Shown in pieces: positions 21,071-33,605 of a stretch of DNA of 64,000 bases. This DNA comes from Nectonema munidae (taxonomy: Eukaryota; Nematomorpha; Nectonematoida; Nectonematidae). How positions within the stretch are numbered: the stretch's first letter is position 1; the number at the start of each line of letters is the position of its first letter. Made by a program: the position numbers and the translations under genes. The stretch lies in assembly GCA_030549495.1 (NCBI GenBank), contig JAUIRK010000097.1, forward strand, positions 901,001-965,000, read 5' to 3'. The notes under the pieces are model-generated. The model was not told where the DNA came from. It saw only the letters and a program-made list of their open reading frames with translations, and searched no databases.

Positions 21071-24000
21071 CTAATTATAAATATTTAATTTAAACTTATC
21101 AGAAGTAAAATACTTATTCCTAAAATTGGCTTAATTATATCTGTGGAAAATTCATGACATTTGCTAAAACCGCTTCCTGCATTTTTCGATACTATTTTAA
21201 TTTTGAACGTATAATCACATGAGTATTCCTTTCAAAAACTGACAATCAAAGTCATAAAGCACATATTTTTCAACAAAATCTTGAATTCATCTGTATAGAT
21301 TACATAAAACTTAGCTTTTAAATTAGATTCAATCTTAAAAATTTAGATGGCTTACACAACAATTTTATCATTAAAAATGACACTTTTAATATTAAATCTA
21401 CCATGTTGATTTCATGTATGGTTTCAGTTTCTAAAAGTGGATTAAAAGTGTTTTGAAATCTGCAGATTGAATAAAAGGCTAACAAGAGTTATAGGGTTTT
21501 TTCAGGGTGGGAAAAAGTAAAAACAATAAGGGGTCATGGTTTTCTGCTAGATTCGGATGGGACTAGATGTGTCTAGTCATACTTACACAAATAAAAATAA
21601 TTTATAAAGATTTGCTCTGATTATAGGTTGTATTTCTGGATTAAGATGAATTGTTAGCCACGTTGCGTAAAAAATTTATCTGAAAAAATGTGAAAGTGTC
21701 GGATAAAAAGGCAAGGAAAATTAATTTGAATTAATGAGAAGACAAAAGTATCACAAAAATTTTGGTGCCTAAATTTAGTGCACCGTAAAAAACGTTAGCT
21801 GTGTTACTTGAATTTAAGAACAAGACAGTTATTCTGTTGTGAAGGAAGATGCACGGTGTGCTCTAGTGTATTAAAAATGAGGTGTGTTGGAGGGGGGGGG
21901 GGGGGGGGGTATTTTCTTTTGAAATGAAGTGTTTGAAAAAAATATCTAGTTTATGGAGAAACAGCTCCACCATTGTGAATCTTCTTGGTGGTCTCATTGG
22001 AATCAGAGAAAATCTTTCAATGCCTCAAGAGTTATCATAACTGTCATTGATGAAAATTAAAGAATAGTAACTTTATCAGATCTTTGATAAACTAAAATAT
22101 GATTCAGACTCTGTAAAGCCATGGTAGCTCTCAGAGAAGTTTTCAGCCTTATACTGTAGAGAAGTCATTTCAGGCTTAATAATTTAGAGAAGGTTTCTTT
22201 CGACAGGCAAAGTTTGAACGAACACAGAGTGAGGAAATTAATTTTGGATGAAACTGAAACTAAGAAGGAAAGAATACCATATGGTGATACTATACAGACC
22301 AAGATCGTATCGAGTCAACGGAAGTTGTATTTGGACATCTCAAACCAAATCGCATATGTAGTGATAAGTTTAAGTATTTTGGAGCTAACCGCGAAAGAAG
22401 AGTTCAGACCAGAAGCCCGAGAAGAGCTCTGATTTCTAAAAACATAAAAATTTTTATGAGATAAAATGATATCAGATGTTATCGTTTCTCTAGTTAGAAA
22501 TAAAGCAGGCGATCTTATTTCAAAAAATGTTACTGTTGCCTCACTAGTTTATTGTCAGAATTGCAAGCTTTTATAAGAGAAATAAAAATATTTAGATTTT
22601 AATAACGAAAGTTTTAGTAAACTAGATCCAAAAAAATTGAATTCTTGTGATAAAAAACGGTTTGGGAATTGTTCTCCAACCAGCAGAAAAAATGGAAGAG
22701 ATATCTGCTAATATAACCTAAGAATGAGCTTAAAGGTGAATATTTTTTAGTGTTTCTATTCCCACCTTTTATATATATATATATTGAATATGCTTCAATT
22801 TTTGTAAAAATATCACATCACTTGAAGTGTTTCAAAACTAGCTTACTGGGTAAGCAAAAATATTCAGTTGAACAATGAAGAGTGATGCTGAGATTTTTCT
22901 TCAAATTTTTCCAGGAAAAAGGAATATGCGTTTCTAGAAGCAAATACCACTAAGGAACCCTAGCCTAGACCAGGAGAAAACTTTGCAAAAAAGAGGGTTG
23001 TTTTAGCACTTATGATTAAGATTAAAATGTATCGAATATCCTCAAAAAAATTCGTCCTCTCATTCGCAGATCATTTAAGTTTCAACATCCGCAATTTTCA
23101 ATCATTTTTCTTTTTTCTATACACCGCAAAGATTTTTCGGAATTTGGAGTTTTTACTTTATCCAAAATATTTATGACAAGTATTTCTTTATGATAACACA
23201 CATACACGTTGACATTTTCTCTCAACATTTTTAAGAAGTATAAAACATGCGTTTGCTTAGAATAGCAATTATGATATCCGTATGCGCATCCGCGGATACA
23301 AAAAATTTAACATCCGAAACATCTCTAGTTAAGATATAACCGTAGGAACATGAAGCGGAGATAGGTTTATTTTAAGCTCAGAATGAAGGTCAGTGCTGAT
23401 GAATTTTGCAAAACTAAAAATTAATACAAGTTGTCTAGAGCAGGATTTTAATCTCTTCCTTATTGGTGATATTGATATGATCGTTGGTAAAATCAAAACT
23501 TTTCTCGACAGTCGACATCGCTTTAATTCTTCTTCCTTATTTTATCCACTAATTTAAGAGACAGCTTTGAACTATAAATCTCAATAGGAGCGATATTGTT
23601 TTGCTTACAAATTCGCTATCAGCTTGAAGTCTGTATTTCATTTCTCTTATACTTTGTATTGTATCCAATTTTGCTCTGAATTCTAAACTGATCCTACCTT
23701 GGTAGCTCTACTTTCATCAGAAATTCATGTTGTGCAAATGTTCAAAAAAAAACCTTTTTCAGAGATTTATTCAGGTCAAAAGTTAAGCGATTTCTGAATT
23801 TCCTATTTAAGAGAATCTTTTTGTTGATCCTGTCTTTTTTTATGAATATGATGTGTTGTAGTATCAGATGATAAGACGAATATCACTCTGAATATTTGCT
23901 AACCAATCCCTTTTCAAAATTACTGTTCTTGATGGAATCATTCATAATCCTCTTTTTTCAAATATAAAAAGTTTTCCACCTTTATCATTGAAAAGACTCT

Positions 24001-24599
24001 CTAATTGATTCGATTCACATTTATAAAAAAAAATTGAGAATAGCTAATCTTCAGATATTGGTATCTGTCATACTTATGATAACACTAACTGTCTGAAATA
24101 ACTTTTTTAGTCAATTGATGTTTGAAATATTAACTAATAATATAAAGAAGGTTTAAAGATTTTTGATTCTCAAGGGAGCTTCTTCACTGTCTTGACGTTT
24201 TTTGATAATCTTAGATTTTTACACCACTCCTAGTCCATTGGAAAATCGTATCTCTTCCGTGTAGCAAGTTACATACTCTTAAAATGGTTGTGAGAAAAAA
24301 CTTGGAAAATAATTTTTGAAAAAACTCATTTTTACCAATTCGATTAGTACTTTCACCCATTTTTTCACTATAATGTCCAAAAGGGAGTACAGAAATGAAA
24401 AACATGAACGATAAGATATTAAAAAATTATTTTACATTTGGAGTAAGGTTTTAGCGAGAATTTTGTCCTAAATGAAAATTATAATTGTGATTTCAATCCA
24501 AAGTGAGTTTTTTGATTTGAGTTTTTCAGGACTTGATTTTTTCGAAATGTTAAACTTGATTGATAATAATTCTAAACATTATTGCATCTGTGAAAACTA
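21071..24599. other. No gene seen
   Basis: Intergenic or intronic. It contains a G18 run near 21892 and a TA microsatellite near 22772. An open plus-strand stretch at 22214-22432 shows no recognisable motif, and other frames over the same bases are equally plausible decayed sequence. Confidence 0.5.
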
Positions 24600-25110
24600 A
24601 ATCCTAAAATGAACTGAGCATCGTAATAGAGAAAAATTAAAAATATATTTTATTTAAAATATAAAAGTCTGTTTATGCGATAATTTTCAAGCATACATCA
24701 TTAATTCTATTTGTACTTTGACACATTTTTTCACAATAATGGTCAAAACTTGGTAAAAAAATGTTGTCAACATCGTCAATTTAGTTTAAAAAATATTTTA
24801 CTTAAAATGTGAATAAATGTTTGAAGAAAACTTTCAGACAAAACTAACAAATTTGATTGACGTTTTCAAATCCTAATTACGAAAACTAAGTCCAAAAATG
24901 AAGTTAGCGTGGTTGATCTAGTATAAAGAATATATTTTGTTGAAAATTTAGGAAATAATCTTTAAACGTCAATCACAAATATGATTGGCATGCCCACATT
25001 GTAACTGCATAAAATGAGTTAAAAAATAAAATCAGTACGTTCGATTTATTTTTAAAAAATATATTTTATTTAAAATGTGCACAAATGTTTTTGAAGACAT
25101 TTCTTCAGAG
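24600..25110. repeat. Diverged tandem repeat, period about 140-155 bp
   Basis: Recurring block ATGAA-x-T-x-AGC followed about 15 bp later by a TTTAAAAAATATATTTTATTTAAAAT-like run, at about 24607, 24763, 24898 and 25038. Related blocks lie at 27470 and 27608. The copies are too diverged to define edges. Confidence 0.45.
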
Positions 25111-28100
25111 GTAACCCGCAAATTTGGTTGCAACTTTTAGCCATTTAGGTCAGGTAAAAGTGTTGAAATAGTTACGCTTTCCTACGCTATAATCTTCTCT
25201 TATTTTTCAGCAAAGTATTCCTTTTCCGCCCTGGACTAACTAATTTGATATTACCTTAACATTTCAAACGTAATGGATCACCGCAATAAAATCGTTTGCC
25301 TTGAGTTATATGAAAATTGATTTAGAAAGAGGAGCACACTTTTTTTGAAGAGCGTTAGCTTGCCTATCTAACTCCTCGCTGTGTTAGCTTGTCTATCTAA
25401 CTAGCTAATATTTATGAAACTATCCAGGATCCATGTTATCGGTACTTGATTACTGAAATTCGTAGGTCTACGTTTACTCTGCACTATCATTATGATAGTT
25501 CTTCGATTAAACTTGTGGTTGGTGGAAAGTACAAAAATGATTAAGAAGGAAAAGGCAAGCATACTTAGCGAAACAATTTCTTCACTTTTATCAAAGCAAA
25601 AGCAACTAACAAAAAGGAAAAATGTAAGAACGAATAGAAAAGATAGGTTTTCCTGTTTCATGTTTTGAACAATGGAAATTATACCAAAGTGAATACATTA
25701 TTTTGTTTTATATACTTTTATCCTTTTTGAAAGAATTTCCAAGATTTATAGATCATAGCATTAAAATCCGCAAAATTGCTGTTTTCCTTGACTCTTTTGA
25801 AAAAATTTTAGCTCCAAGGAAAAATTTGATTTATTTCAGTGTTTCTACGACTGAATGGAAGGAATATCAACATAATGTCAATGAAATTTTTTCTTTTGAA
25901 TAGGGAAAGAATTTTTAGATGTGATCTGGACTGCCTGTACACCAGGAAAAATGTGAGGAATGTGTGCTAGATTTTGATTTATTAGCTTCGTGCTGTTGCC
26001 ACTTTATTTTCATTGGTTCTTCTCAAAAATTTGCCTTTTCATTTGTAGTAAAATGATCATTCATTGACAAAAATGAGGATGTGGTGAAGATATATAGACA
26101 GTTTAAAACAGTATTACCTTTTAAACAAAATTGTTAGAAACTTTTTTCTATGTTGCCTCAACCTAACTCATCTCAAAGAATGACTCTTTAGCACTTTTAC
26201 TATACTAAAAATTATTCAAAGTGTGAATAACAGTAATTAAAAAACAAGCAATTTTTTTAAATGATTTCTTACAAGATAAAGAGAGAGAATGGCAAAAAAA
26301 TTAATTCAATAAAAGAAATGATTTCCTTGAGAAAGCTACTTAATTCCTTCGTGGAGCAAAACTGTCTTCAGGAAAGACAAATGTATACAGATGTTGCGCA
26401 GACTTGCTCATATTACTTTTATTTGCTCGTTGCATTCATATAAAAATTGCTTACTTGCTGCGGGGCGCGATAAGTTCAATATTACTGCGGATAACTTAAA
26501 AAATCGAGGCATTAGCAAATCGCTTCTTAAAAAATCGTAGAATGCTATTTATTAGCGCATTCTGATTGTTTAAAGTCTAAATCGAAAGTACCTCACGCAC
26601 ACTGACACTTTTACATCATCAAAACTCCATTTTTTTCCTACACTTTCTCTTTTTGCGCGTAATGTCCTATGTAATATGGCAACAAGTGCTGCTAGCAAGC
26701 GTAACTCAGTCTTGTTGGCCATCTTATTTCTGCAAACAGATCAGCTTCAAAAAGCCAAAGCGTCAAACTATTTTATTTGCAAACGACGCTGTAAATAATA
26801 AAATTTCGTTTCAAATGAAAAGATGTGTTTTAAATTGGGCGCTTAAAGGTTGAAATTTAGAATTTTTAAAAATTTCAATTGAAGGGCGGTTGGGGGATTT
26901 TTATTTATTTTTGTTGCGTATGTCGGTAAATTTTTACAACCCGCGCAGAGCTTAAGTGGGTATATGGATCATCTAATTGAATCTCTTTTTGAAGAGCATG
27001 ACATAACATGGAGCATGGACATAACTGGTGCCATTGTGAAGTGCCATAAATATTGTGAAGATTGAGCGCGAAATTAAAAACACCGAGCCTATGTGCTCAT
27101 TCCTTATTACATATACACACAGCGCCCGCCGTTTAATATGAACGCCTTCTGATTCAATTGTTGTTATGACAAAATGGTCCATTTCATTAAGTCAATTCGC
27201 ACCCAACAATTTTATATTTATTGTGGGAAGATATGGATATGATCAGGAGACCGCGATTGCTACTAACATTCCTGAATTTTAGTCTTTTTTGTTTTCCTGC
27301 GAAAATTGATCACTTCGCGGTTCTCTGAGAATCAATTCATTTTTAATCCTGTTCAAAATTTGAGCAAGAAAAATTTCAAATTATGGAATTAAAAAGTGAA
27401 TTTCCAATAAAAAATTTATTGCGATTACAAAGTATCCAAATAAATGAATATCAATTGAGTACGGAAATGAAGTCAGCATGATTGATTTAGTATAAAAATA
27501 AATATTTAATTTAAAATTTTGGAGAAAATTTTCGGACGTAAAGCGCAAAATCGATTGATGCTTTTAGATATTTTAAAACCCTAATTGCCAAAACTGAATT
27601 GAGAAATGAAACCAGCATTGTCGATTATATTATATCAAAAGATAGCTAGCAATTTTAAGAAAATTCGCAAAGTTTGAAGGCATATAATTCAGCCAATTTT
27701 GTACAGTAAAAGTTTAGTTGAGGGGGAAGGGGCTAGATAGAGTTAATGAAGCAAATCTTTCCAAGTATAGAGGAAAAGTAAGATTATCTTTGTAATATTA
27801 GGGAAAAAAGATATTTGCTTTGTACTCCTTTGACTTACTCCTAATTAACAATACTTTTCTTCTAATTTTAATGAATTTTTATGGAGTCAACGCTAATTTC
27901 TTATTTTATTTAAACATGCACGTCACGTCACGTCACTAAGGAGGAAGAACTATTGATGGGGATTTGTTTTGCATATTTATATGTAGTATGCCAAATATAT
28001 GGATGGATATATGTTTTTTGGTATGAAGGAAAGAATATTTTTTTAATTATAGAAAAAAAATTACTTTTAAGCGGCTAAGTATCACATGGGGAGGTGTCAA

Positions 28101-28383
28101 GTTGGAAAGTATCACCAAACCTAATTTATTATATTATCACTTGAGATTAAATCCACCTTTCTCAGTCAGAGTCAAAAGGTTAGGATTCATTTGGCAGGAA
28201 AGCGAAAGGTTTGCTGTAAATTTAACGAAGATGCATAAAATGAAACGGATCAACCCGATCAGAATGAAGTTGCAGTGAAAATAACTATATTTAAAAAAGA
28301 TCAGAATGTCATTTCTTTAAATGGCACAAAATTTATACATTTTACAAGGGAATACTTGTCACAAATGACACGATTCGAGATGA
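25111..28383. other. No gene supported
   Basis: AT-rich. It includes a few short repeats (GTTAGCTTG-Y-CTATCTAACT at about 25347 and 25384; three CACGT units near 27918) and two more copies of the diverged repeat at 27470-27720. A 40-residue open frame at 26676-26798 has no support beyond its length. Downstream exons of the gene ending near 28384 could hide here, but I could not identify any. Confidence 0.5.
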
Positions 28384-28706
28384 CTACGAATTCTTCTTTT
28401 TGACGTGAGGTTTAGAAGGATTCACTACGTCGTTCACACCTTTCTCATTTTTGCGAACAGCTTTGACTGGTTCAATGATTTGAGAGCGAGAGGAAGAGAT
28501 CAAGGAGAGAGTGTCCGTACACTTTTGATTGAAAAAGTTGGAAGGATTTGCGTAAAAAGAAGCCTTCTTATCTGTGTACCACTTCATATCGGTTTGATCC
28601 AGATCTAGAAATTCCTTCAAATCAAGATGAGTATTGTCATTGTCGCTAGCGCAAAGAGATGAAGCCCCTTCATTTTTACTGGGCAGGCAAACGAAATCGT
28701 AGAGAT
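28384..28706 (-). CDS. GTF3C5: TFIIIC subunit 5 (Tau95/GTF3C5)-like, exon 3
   Basis: The minus-strand acceptor TTTGTTATTTAG precedes 28706. The first two bases (AT) complete the codon opened by the last base of exon 2 (A+AT = Asn). The join VIEKVHSFE-N-LYDFVCLPSKNEG resembles the Tau95 segment in which an I-x-x-x-x-x-F-x-x-x-x-DF-x-x-L strand precedes a linker and a P-x-x-F patch; here KASFYANPSNFFNQK. The frame runs to a stop at 28384, but donor-like GTs (AAAG|GTGTGA at about 28431) lie before it, so the coding end may be earlier. The DNA-binding C-terminal half of Tau95 (RPIW block) was not found downstream. Assignment rests on exon 1 plus consecutive matching phases. Confidence 0.65.
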
Positions 28707-29169
28707 CTAAATAACAAATAAATAAATTAAGGAGCAATTTTAATAAAAAATTTCTAAGCTTTAACAGAAGTTGGGAAGAAATCGATTACGGGGGCGAAAA
28801 GAATTCCACCTCGCGATAACTTGAACTAGACTCCTTATTCAATTCTCAAAAAAATGTATTCTGACGATAGTAACATTCCAAAATAATTTTATTGATGAAC
28901 AAAGTTTGCTACATATATACATAATTCACATTTTTATAAGGCATTCAAATTTCACTTTTTTCAGATTATTATAAACTTTGCCTTCTTAAAAATCTTAGTT
29001 GTGTGGACCACGGTAGGTATTTTTCGGAATTTTATAATCAATAAACAGTTGTGTTCTTTGTTGAGTTATGATCTTTTATTTTATATTTCACCGACATTTT
29101 GTCATTTTTCTATTTATATAAGAATGAGCAAATTTAATTTAATTCAACTAATGATTATTGATTTCACTT

Positions 29170-29451
29170 CAGTGGCGTGCCTATCCTTAATGACGCCAGG
29201 GACGAATGCTAATTTTACCGCCCTTAAAATTCAAAAAACACTTCAAAATACTTGATAATACATGATTGAACTTGAATTGATTGACTTGAATACATTGGAT
29301 ATAACATGGAAAAATGGAATATAAAGTATAGCAAAGTATTAATACATTACTATACAAGTCTAAAATATCTCCATTAAATACTTATTGATGATATATTAAC
29401 ACACATAAACTCCACGCCGGGGGCAAACCGCCCCCTCTTGTTATACCACTG
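29170..29451 (+). mobile_element. hAT-type MITE with perfect 8-bp TSD
   Basis: TTTCACTT occurs directly on both sides (29162-29169 and 29452-29459). The left end is CAGTGGCGTGCC; the right end is GTTATACCACTG, whose inverse is CAGTGGTATAAC. At 282 bp it is non-coding, with GGGGGCAAACCGCCCCC near the right end. Confidence 0.85.
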
Positions 29452-30949
29452 TTTCACTTTGTTTGACTTAAAATTTGATAAATTATTAATAGACTTCAAC
29501 AAAAAGATCCGCTCCTAGATGTTGTAAAACCTTGTGTTAGCAGTACAAACTTGTCAACACACGCCCGTCCAGGCATTTTGTATACTCACACCAGTACAGG
29601 AATAAAAAATTTGTTAACACACTCCTTGTCCATTTTGAAAACCATTTCTACAAAAAAAACCATAATCCGGTCTACATTCTAAAAAGTTGACTCTCACTAG
29701 ATATTCGAATAGTTTATTAGATTCATACTGTAAAACATATCACAAAAAACTTGAATGCGAATGTTTTGTGATGCTAAGAATAAAATATTTTTTGTTTTAT
29801 TGAAATTTTGCAGCAAAAAATTAATGGCAACTTGCCATAAAAAGTCATAGGTAGTGCTGGCTGTGTCTCTGCCTGTTTAGGAGTTAATTTATCATCACAT
29901 ACAGAATTTAATGCATATTAATAAATAGAATTTCTCAACGCTATTTTATCCTAATCATAAAAATGGGCACTCACAAGCATGAGCGATTAACATACAAAGC
30001 GATATACTATAGTGCGCTATATATGTTTGAGCGACACTTGATAAAGAGATTAATCATAAAATTGTGTTTTGTAATGGCGTTAAACTAATGTTTTAAAAAT
30101 AAGGGATATTAGCACATTCTGGAAAAAGAACACTTTTAAGCTACAAAGGCTATTTGTAGAGAAAAGACGAAGAATATTTGAAAACAATAAATTGGCTTTG
30201 CACTGTTATGGGTTGCGAAGTTAATAAGTGTATTTAAAAAATCATTAACTAATATTTTATGGGTGAAGCAAGTATCGCTGAAACGATCTTGTCTCTTTAA
30301 AATTATGGCTCAAAAATCTCTCCAGAGTGTCTACGCCTTAAACATGATAGTTGATTTATATTTTTAATTAGCGAGCTTCATAACGATTAAAGCAATTACG
30401 TAAGCATCTGATCAATCTTTTTAACGTATTGGTGAGTTAGTTAAAAAAATTGGTTAGGATATTTAGATCAGAAGTGGGCTATAAATTTCAGAAGCGCATT
30501 GAAGTCCACATCGGGTGTGAGATGCCATTAAAATTCGCTTCGGTGAGAATGTTAAATATATTTTAGTCAACTGTAAATATTCTTGCCTCATTCTATGCAC
30601 TACTTTGGCATGTTTTAGTCATCTAGTGTTATTTTGCATGAATTCCTTTAATAATTTTGAAAAAATGACTTGAATTTGATAAAAGATTCTTGTTTTTCAA
30701 CTGACATTTTGAGAAGTTTACCAAGAATGCATTTCAGTAAAATTTACAGTTTTTTTAATGTAACAAGGTGCACGTACGAATCGCCTGTAGCTCGCGGCAT
30801 GAAGATTGCCTAGCCCCTATTTAGATAGATAACTAGATAGTTGGTATTTTCAGATAAGTTCGTTGGTTAAATAATATGAATAAATTGATACACTTGTTCG
30901 GAACGTTTTTGTTAAAGCGCCGTGAAAAGAAAAATTTAAAGAAAATTAC

Positions 30950-31154
30950 TCTCAAAGGAGTGCACTTTTTCAATCACTCCTTGATGTAAAAGTTGCACCT
31001 TTTCTTCTCCACTTTGCTTAGACTTGAAGACTTGGACTTTGAAGAGAAGTTGCGTGGGGGCTGCCGAAACGGTGGACTTGATGGCAGATCCATACACGTA
31101 CTCAGGATTCAGGCACAAAGAGAGAGGATCTTGCTCTAACTTCGAGTCTAAGAC
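30950..31154 (-). CDS. GTF3C5: TFIIIC subunit 5 (Tau95/GTF3C5)-like, exon 2
   Basis: The minus-strand acceptor GAAGTGTAG precedes GTC at 31154 (phase 0, as left by exon 1). Residues are VLDSKLEQDPLSLCLNPEYV, YGSAIKSTVSAAPTQLLFKV, QVFKSKQSGEEKVQLLHQGV and IEKVHSFE. The pattern fits Tau95 N-terminal barrels: L-E-L/K...P-x-D-P-x-C/L...(linker)...LL-x-V...GVIEK-x-x-x-F. The donor is GAGA|GTAATT at 30949-30944, leaving one base of the next codon, which exon 3 completes. TFIIIC subunit 5 is part of the tau-A module that binds the A box of tRNA genes for pol III recruitment. The polypyrimidine tract is weak, so the left boundary is less certain than the phase agreement suggests. Confidence 0.7.
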
Positions 31155-31722
31155 CTACACTTCAAAAGATTTGAATATGAAATTTAGGTTATGTGACATT
31201 TCATCACCCGACACTTCATTACCAATACATTTTCTCAGTTGACATTTCATAAAAATTGAATCCTATCATCACAACTTTGAAAATGTATTATGTCAAAATT
31301 ATCACATATCACATCATCTTATTATATCATCATTGAGATATAAAGAACAGTGCTCACCTGTAAAATGATGAAAAGTGCGGCAGATAAATGACGAGTGGTG
31401 AAATGTATGATGACGAGTAGTAACACGGAAACTTAAAACGATTGTAAATTAGAAGCATTGCATAAAACGAATAAAAAATATATAGATCAATTGAAGAACT
31501 CAGCTTATTACATTCGAGAGAAAGCACCTAAGTTTTGTTCAGCATGGCGATAAGAATCTATGCTGTGTAAGAAATTGAACAGTAGTAGTATTTCGTAGGT
31601 AAGAGAGTCACGTACGGCTTTGACGACCAGTAGATCACCAGTGTCCTAAGAAATGAAAATCGTCTCCTCTAAATACAAAAACTATCCTGAGCTATATACA
31701 TAGATACATATATTATAGCACA

Positions 31723-31762
31723 GAGGCGCACATCCTCAAAATTTTGAGGCGAACTTTTTTTC
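31723..31762 (+). mobile_element. hAT-like element end
   Basis: CAGAGGCGCACATCCTCAAA followed by ATTTTGAGGCGAA matches the inverted right end of the elements at 3285-3396 and 35757-35874. Only this end is recognisable. Confidence 0.4.
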
Positions 31763-32099
31763 GAATCACATGAATAACAATGGGTTATTTTATTAAGCTG
31801 TCTTATTTTTTTTCATCTGATTTAGAGCAAATCTGCACCGCTGAATCCAAAAATGCCACCTGTTTTCCCCGATCAGGTCATGTTTTGCTACTAAGTGAAT
31901 ATAGAAAAATTCATTTTTTTACTAAGTGGGATACATTAAAACGGCATATTTGTTTGATTTGTGTTACTTTTACATCCGATAAAAGTTATTTTAAAGGAAA
32001 AAACTTTATTAACCCAATTTATTATAATAAATCACTGATAAAAACAGGTGCATGAAAAGTAGATGTTTGGTCATCATTGATCATTCAGGACTAGAACTT

Positions 32100-33605
32100 C
32101 TGTCTTCTTGACCTTCTAGAATGCCCAACGGCAGAGATGTCTCTCTGTCCAGCAGTAATCGGCCATCATGACTAAATTGCACCGTCCCTGATACCTGGTC
32201 TCCATCTTCTTTATGTCCTAATGAAATCTCTCCCCCTGCTCGTCGTTCATTGATCCCAGATTCTCAGGAAACCGATCCATATGTGAGAATAGGTAGTGCA
32301 TTTTGATGCTCATGTTGCATCCCAGATTTTTGAAGGCAGACAGCATTTTAGTAACGAGTTCTGCGTAGTTATTGTGTTTTCAAACTCTGGATCTCTGATG
32401 TATTTGAAGTCCGTCAAAGATGCCAGCTTTCAACTTCTCCATGGTCACTCCTTGAAAAGCATGGCACAGGTGAGTGAAGCGGCATATATTCTTATCCAGA
32501 GCTTTAGTGAAACGCTCCATCAAGCAAAGCTTAATGTGTAGGGGTGGGAAGATTATCTTGTCTCTGTCCACTAGAGGTGTGTTGATGACGTTCTTTGGTA
32601 TGCTAGGCTCCAATTCCTCACGCACAGCCCACGTGTAATGCTGAGATCCGTCTCTACTATCCCACATGAACAGAAAGCCAGGGTACTTTGTAAAACCGGA
32701 CTGCTGTCCCAACAAAAAAGTTCACCATCTTCATGTCAACACAGATTATCCACTCATGCTGACAATAACGAATTTTCTCCAGCGGATACTTTACCGCTTC
32801 ATACTTCTCCTTCAGCGTAGTTGAGTGAGCAAGCCGTTGTGCACTAGAACAGCTTTTAGCGATCTCTTGTTGCTGTCAATAAACAGTCTCCAATCTATAT
32901 ATTGGTGCTGTGGCAATCCAAGATTGTGCAGAAGCTGTGCAACATCTGTACAGTACACCAAGTCTTTCTCTTCAGCAAAAAAACAAAGGTATACTTGATG
33001 TCTGCTGTGGTAAAAAGTGATACGAGCACTGTCAGAAAGGAGGTTTTTTTTCCTTCAGTCTTGATGCCAGCAGTTCGGCAGATGACTTAGGCAAGTTGAG
33101 GTCGCGAACAAGATCATTCAGCTCCTTCAGGGAAAAGGGATGGGGAGCTTCATCGGCACCATCGCTAGGAACCACTTCTTTATTCTCTTCAACACTGGAG
33201 AATTCTTCGTCACTTATTTCAGAAAGTTCTACAAAGACAGGTACTAGAATTTCAAGGTCAGGATACTTGAGGATGCTCTGGTTCTCTCTGTTGATCCCAG
33301 TCAAATTAATAGCAAAGAAATAAGTCACTGACATGATCTTTTGGCTCTCTCCAAACCATAGGAATTCCAAACTTCAGTCCATCCTTCTTTCCATGGATCC
33401 AGCGAAGGAGATACCTGGTGAATTTCTAGACCATGTGAGGCGCCCAAGTTTTGTCCTGATCACCAAGTTTCATGCCAAAATAAGCATGATAAGCACGCTT
33501 TACGAAACTTGTGACTGGTTTCCTGTTAGGAACAACGGTGTTTTCGCGGCAGATGTAGCAGAATATATCAGGTTTATTTCTGCAAGACTTTCTAGACGAA
33601 TCCAT
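32100..33605 (-). pseudogene. Degenerate intronless copy of a widespread multi-copy metazoan protein family
   Basis: Read on the minus strand from ATG at 33605, the pieces in order are: a zinc-finger-like N terminus (NKPDIFCYICRENTVVPNRK), FVKRAYHAYFGMKLGDQDK, WAPHMV, a KFGIPMVWRES block, NLPKSSAELLASRLKEK, YIDWRLFIDSNKRSLKAVLV, GFTKYPGFLFMWDSR, IIFPPLHIKLCLMERFTKAL, GCNMSIKMHYLFSHMDRFPE, DEQGERFH and METRYQGR. The same order is found in a protein family present in many copies in aphids, hydra, crustaceans and other animals. I know it as repetitive and of unknown function, perhaps transposon-borne. Several breaks and an internal loss of about 40 residues make this copy non-functional. It lies in intron 1 of the TFIIIC gene, same strand, and seems to lack introns. 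Confidence 0.75.

Noticed and set aside
26676-26798. 40-residue frame with a hydrophobic start (MATSAASKRNSVLLAILFLQ)
   Set aside because: Too short, no splice or promoter context, no recognised family.
31024-31242. Plus-strand open frame MKTWTLKRSCVGAAE
   Set aside because: Antisense to TFIIIC exon 2, which fits its neighbours in phase and motif.
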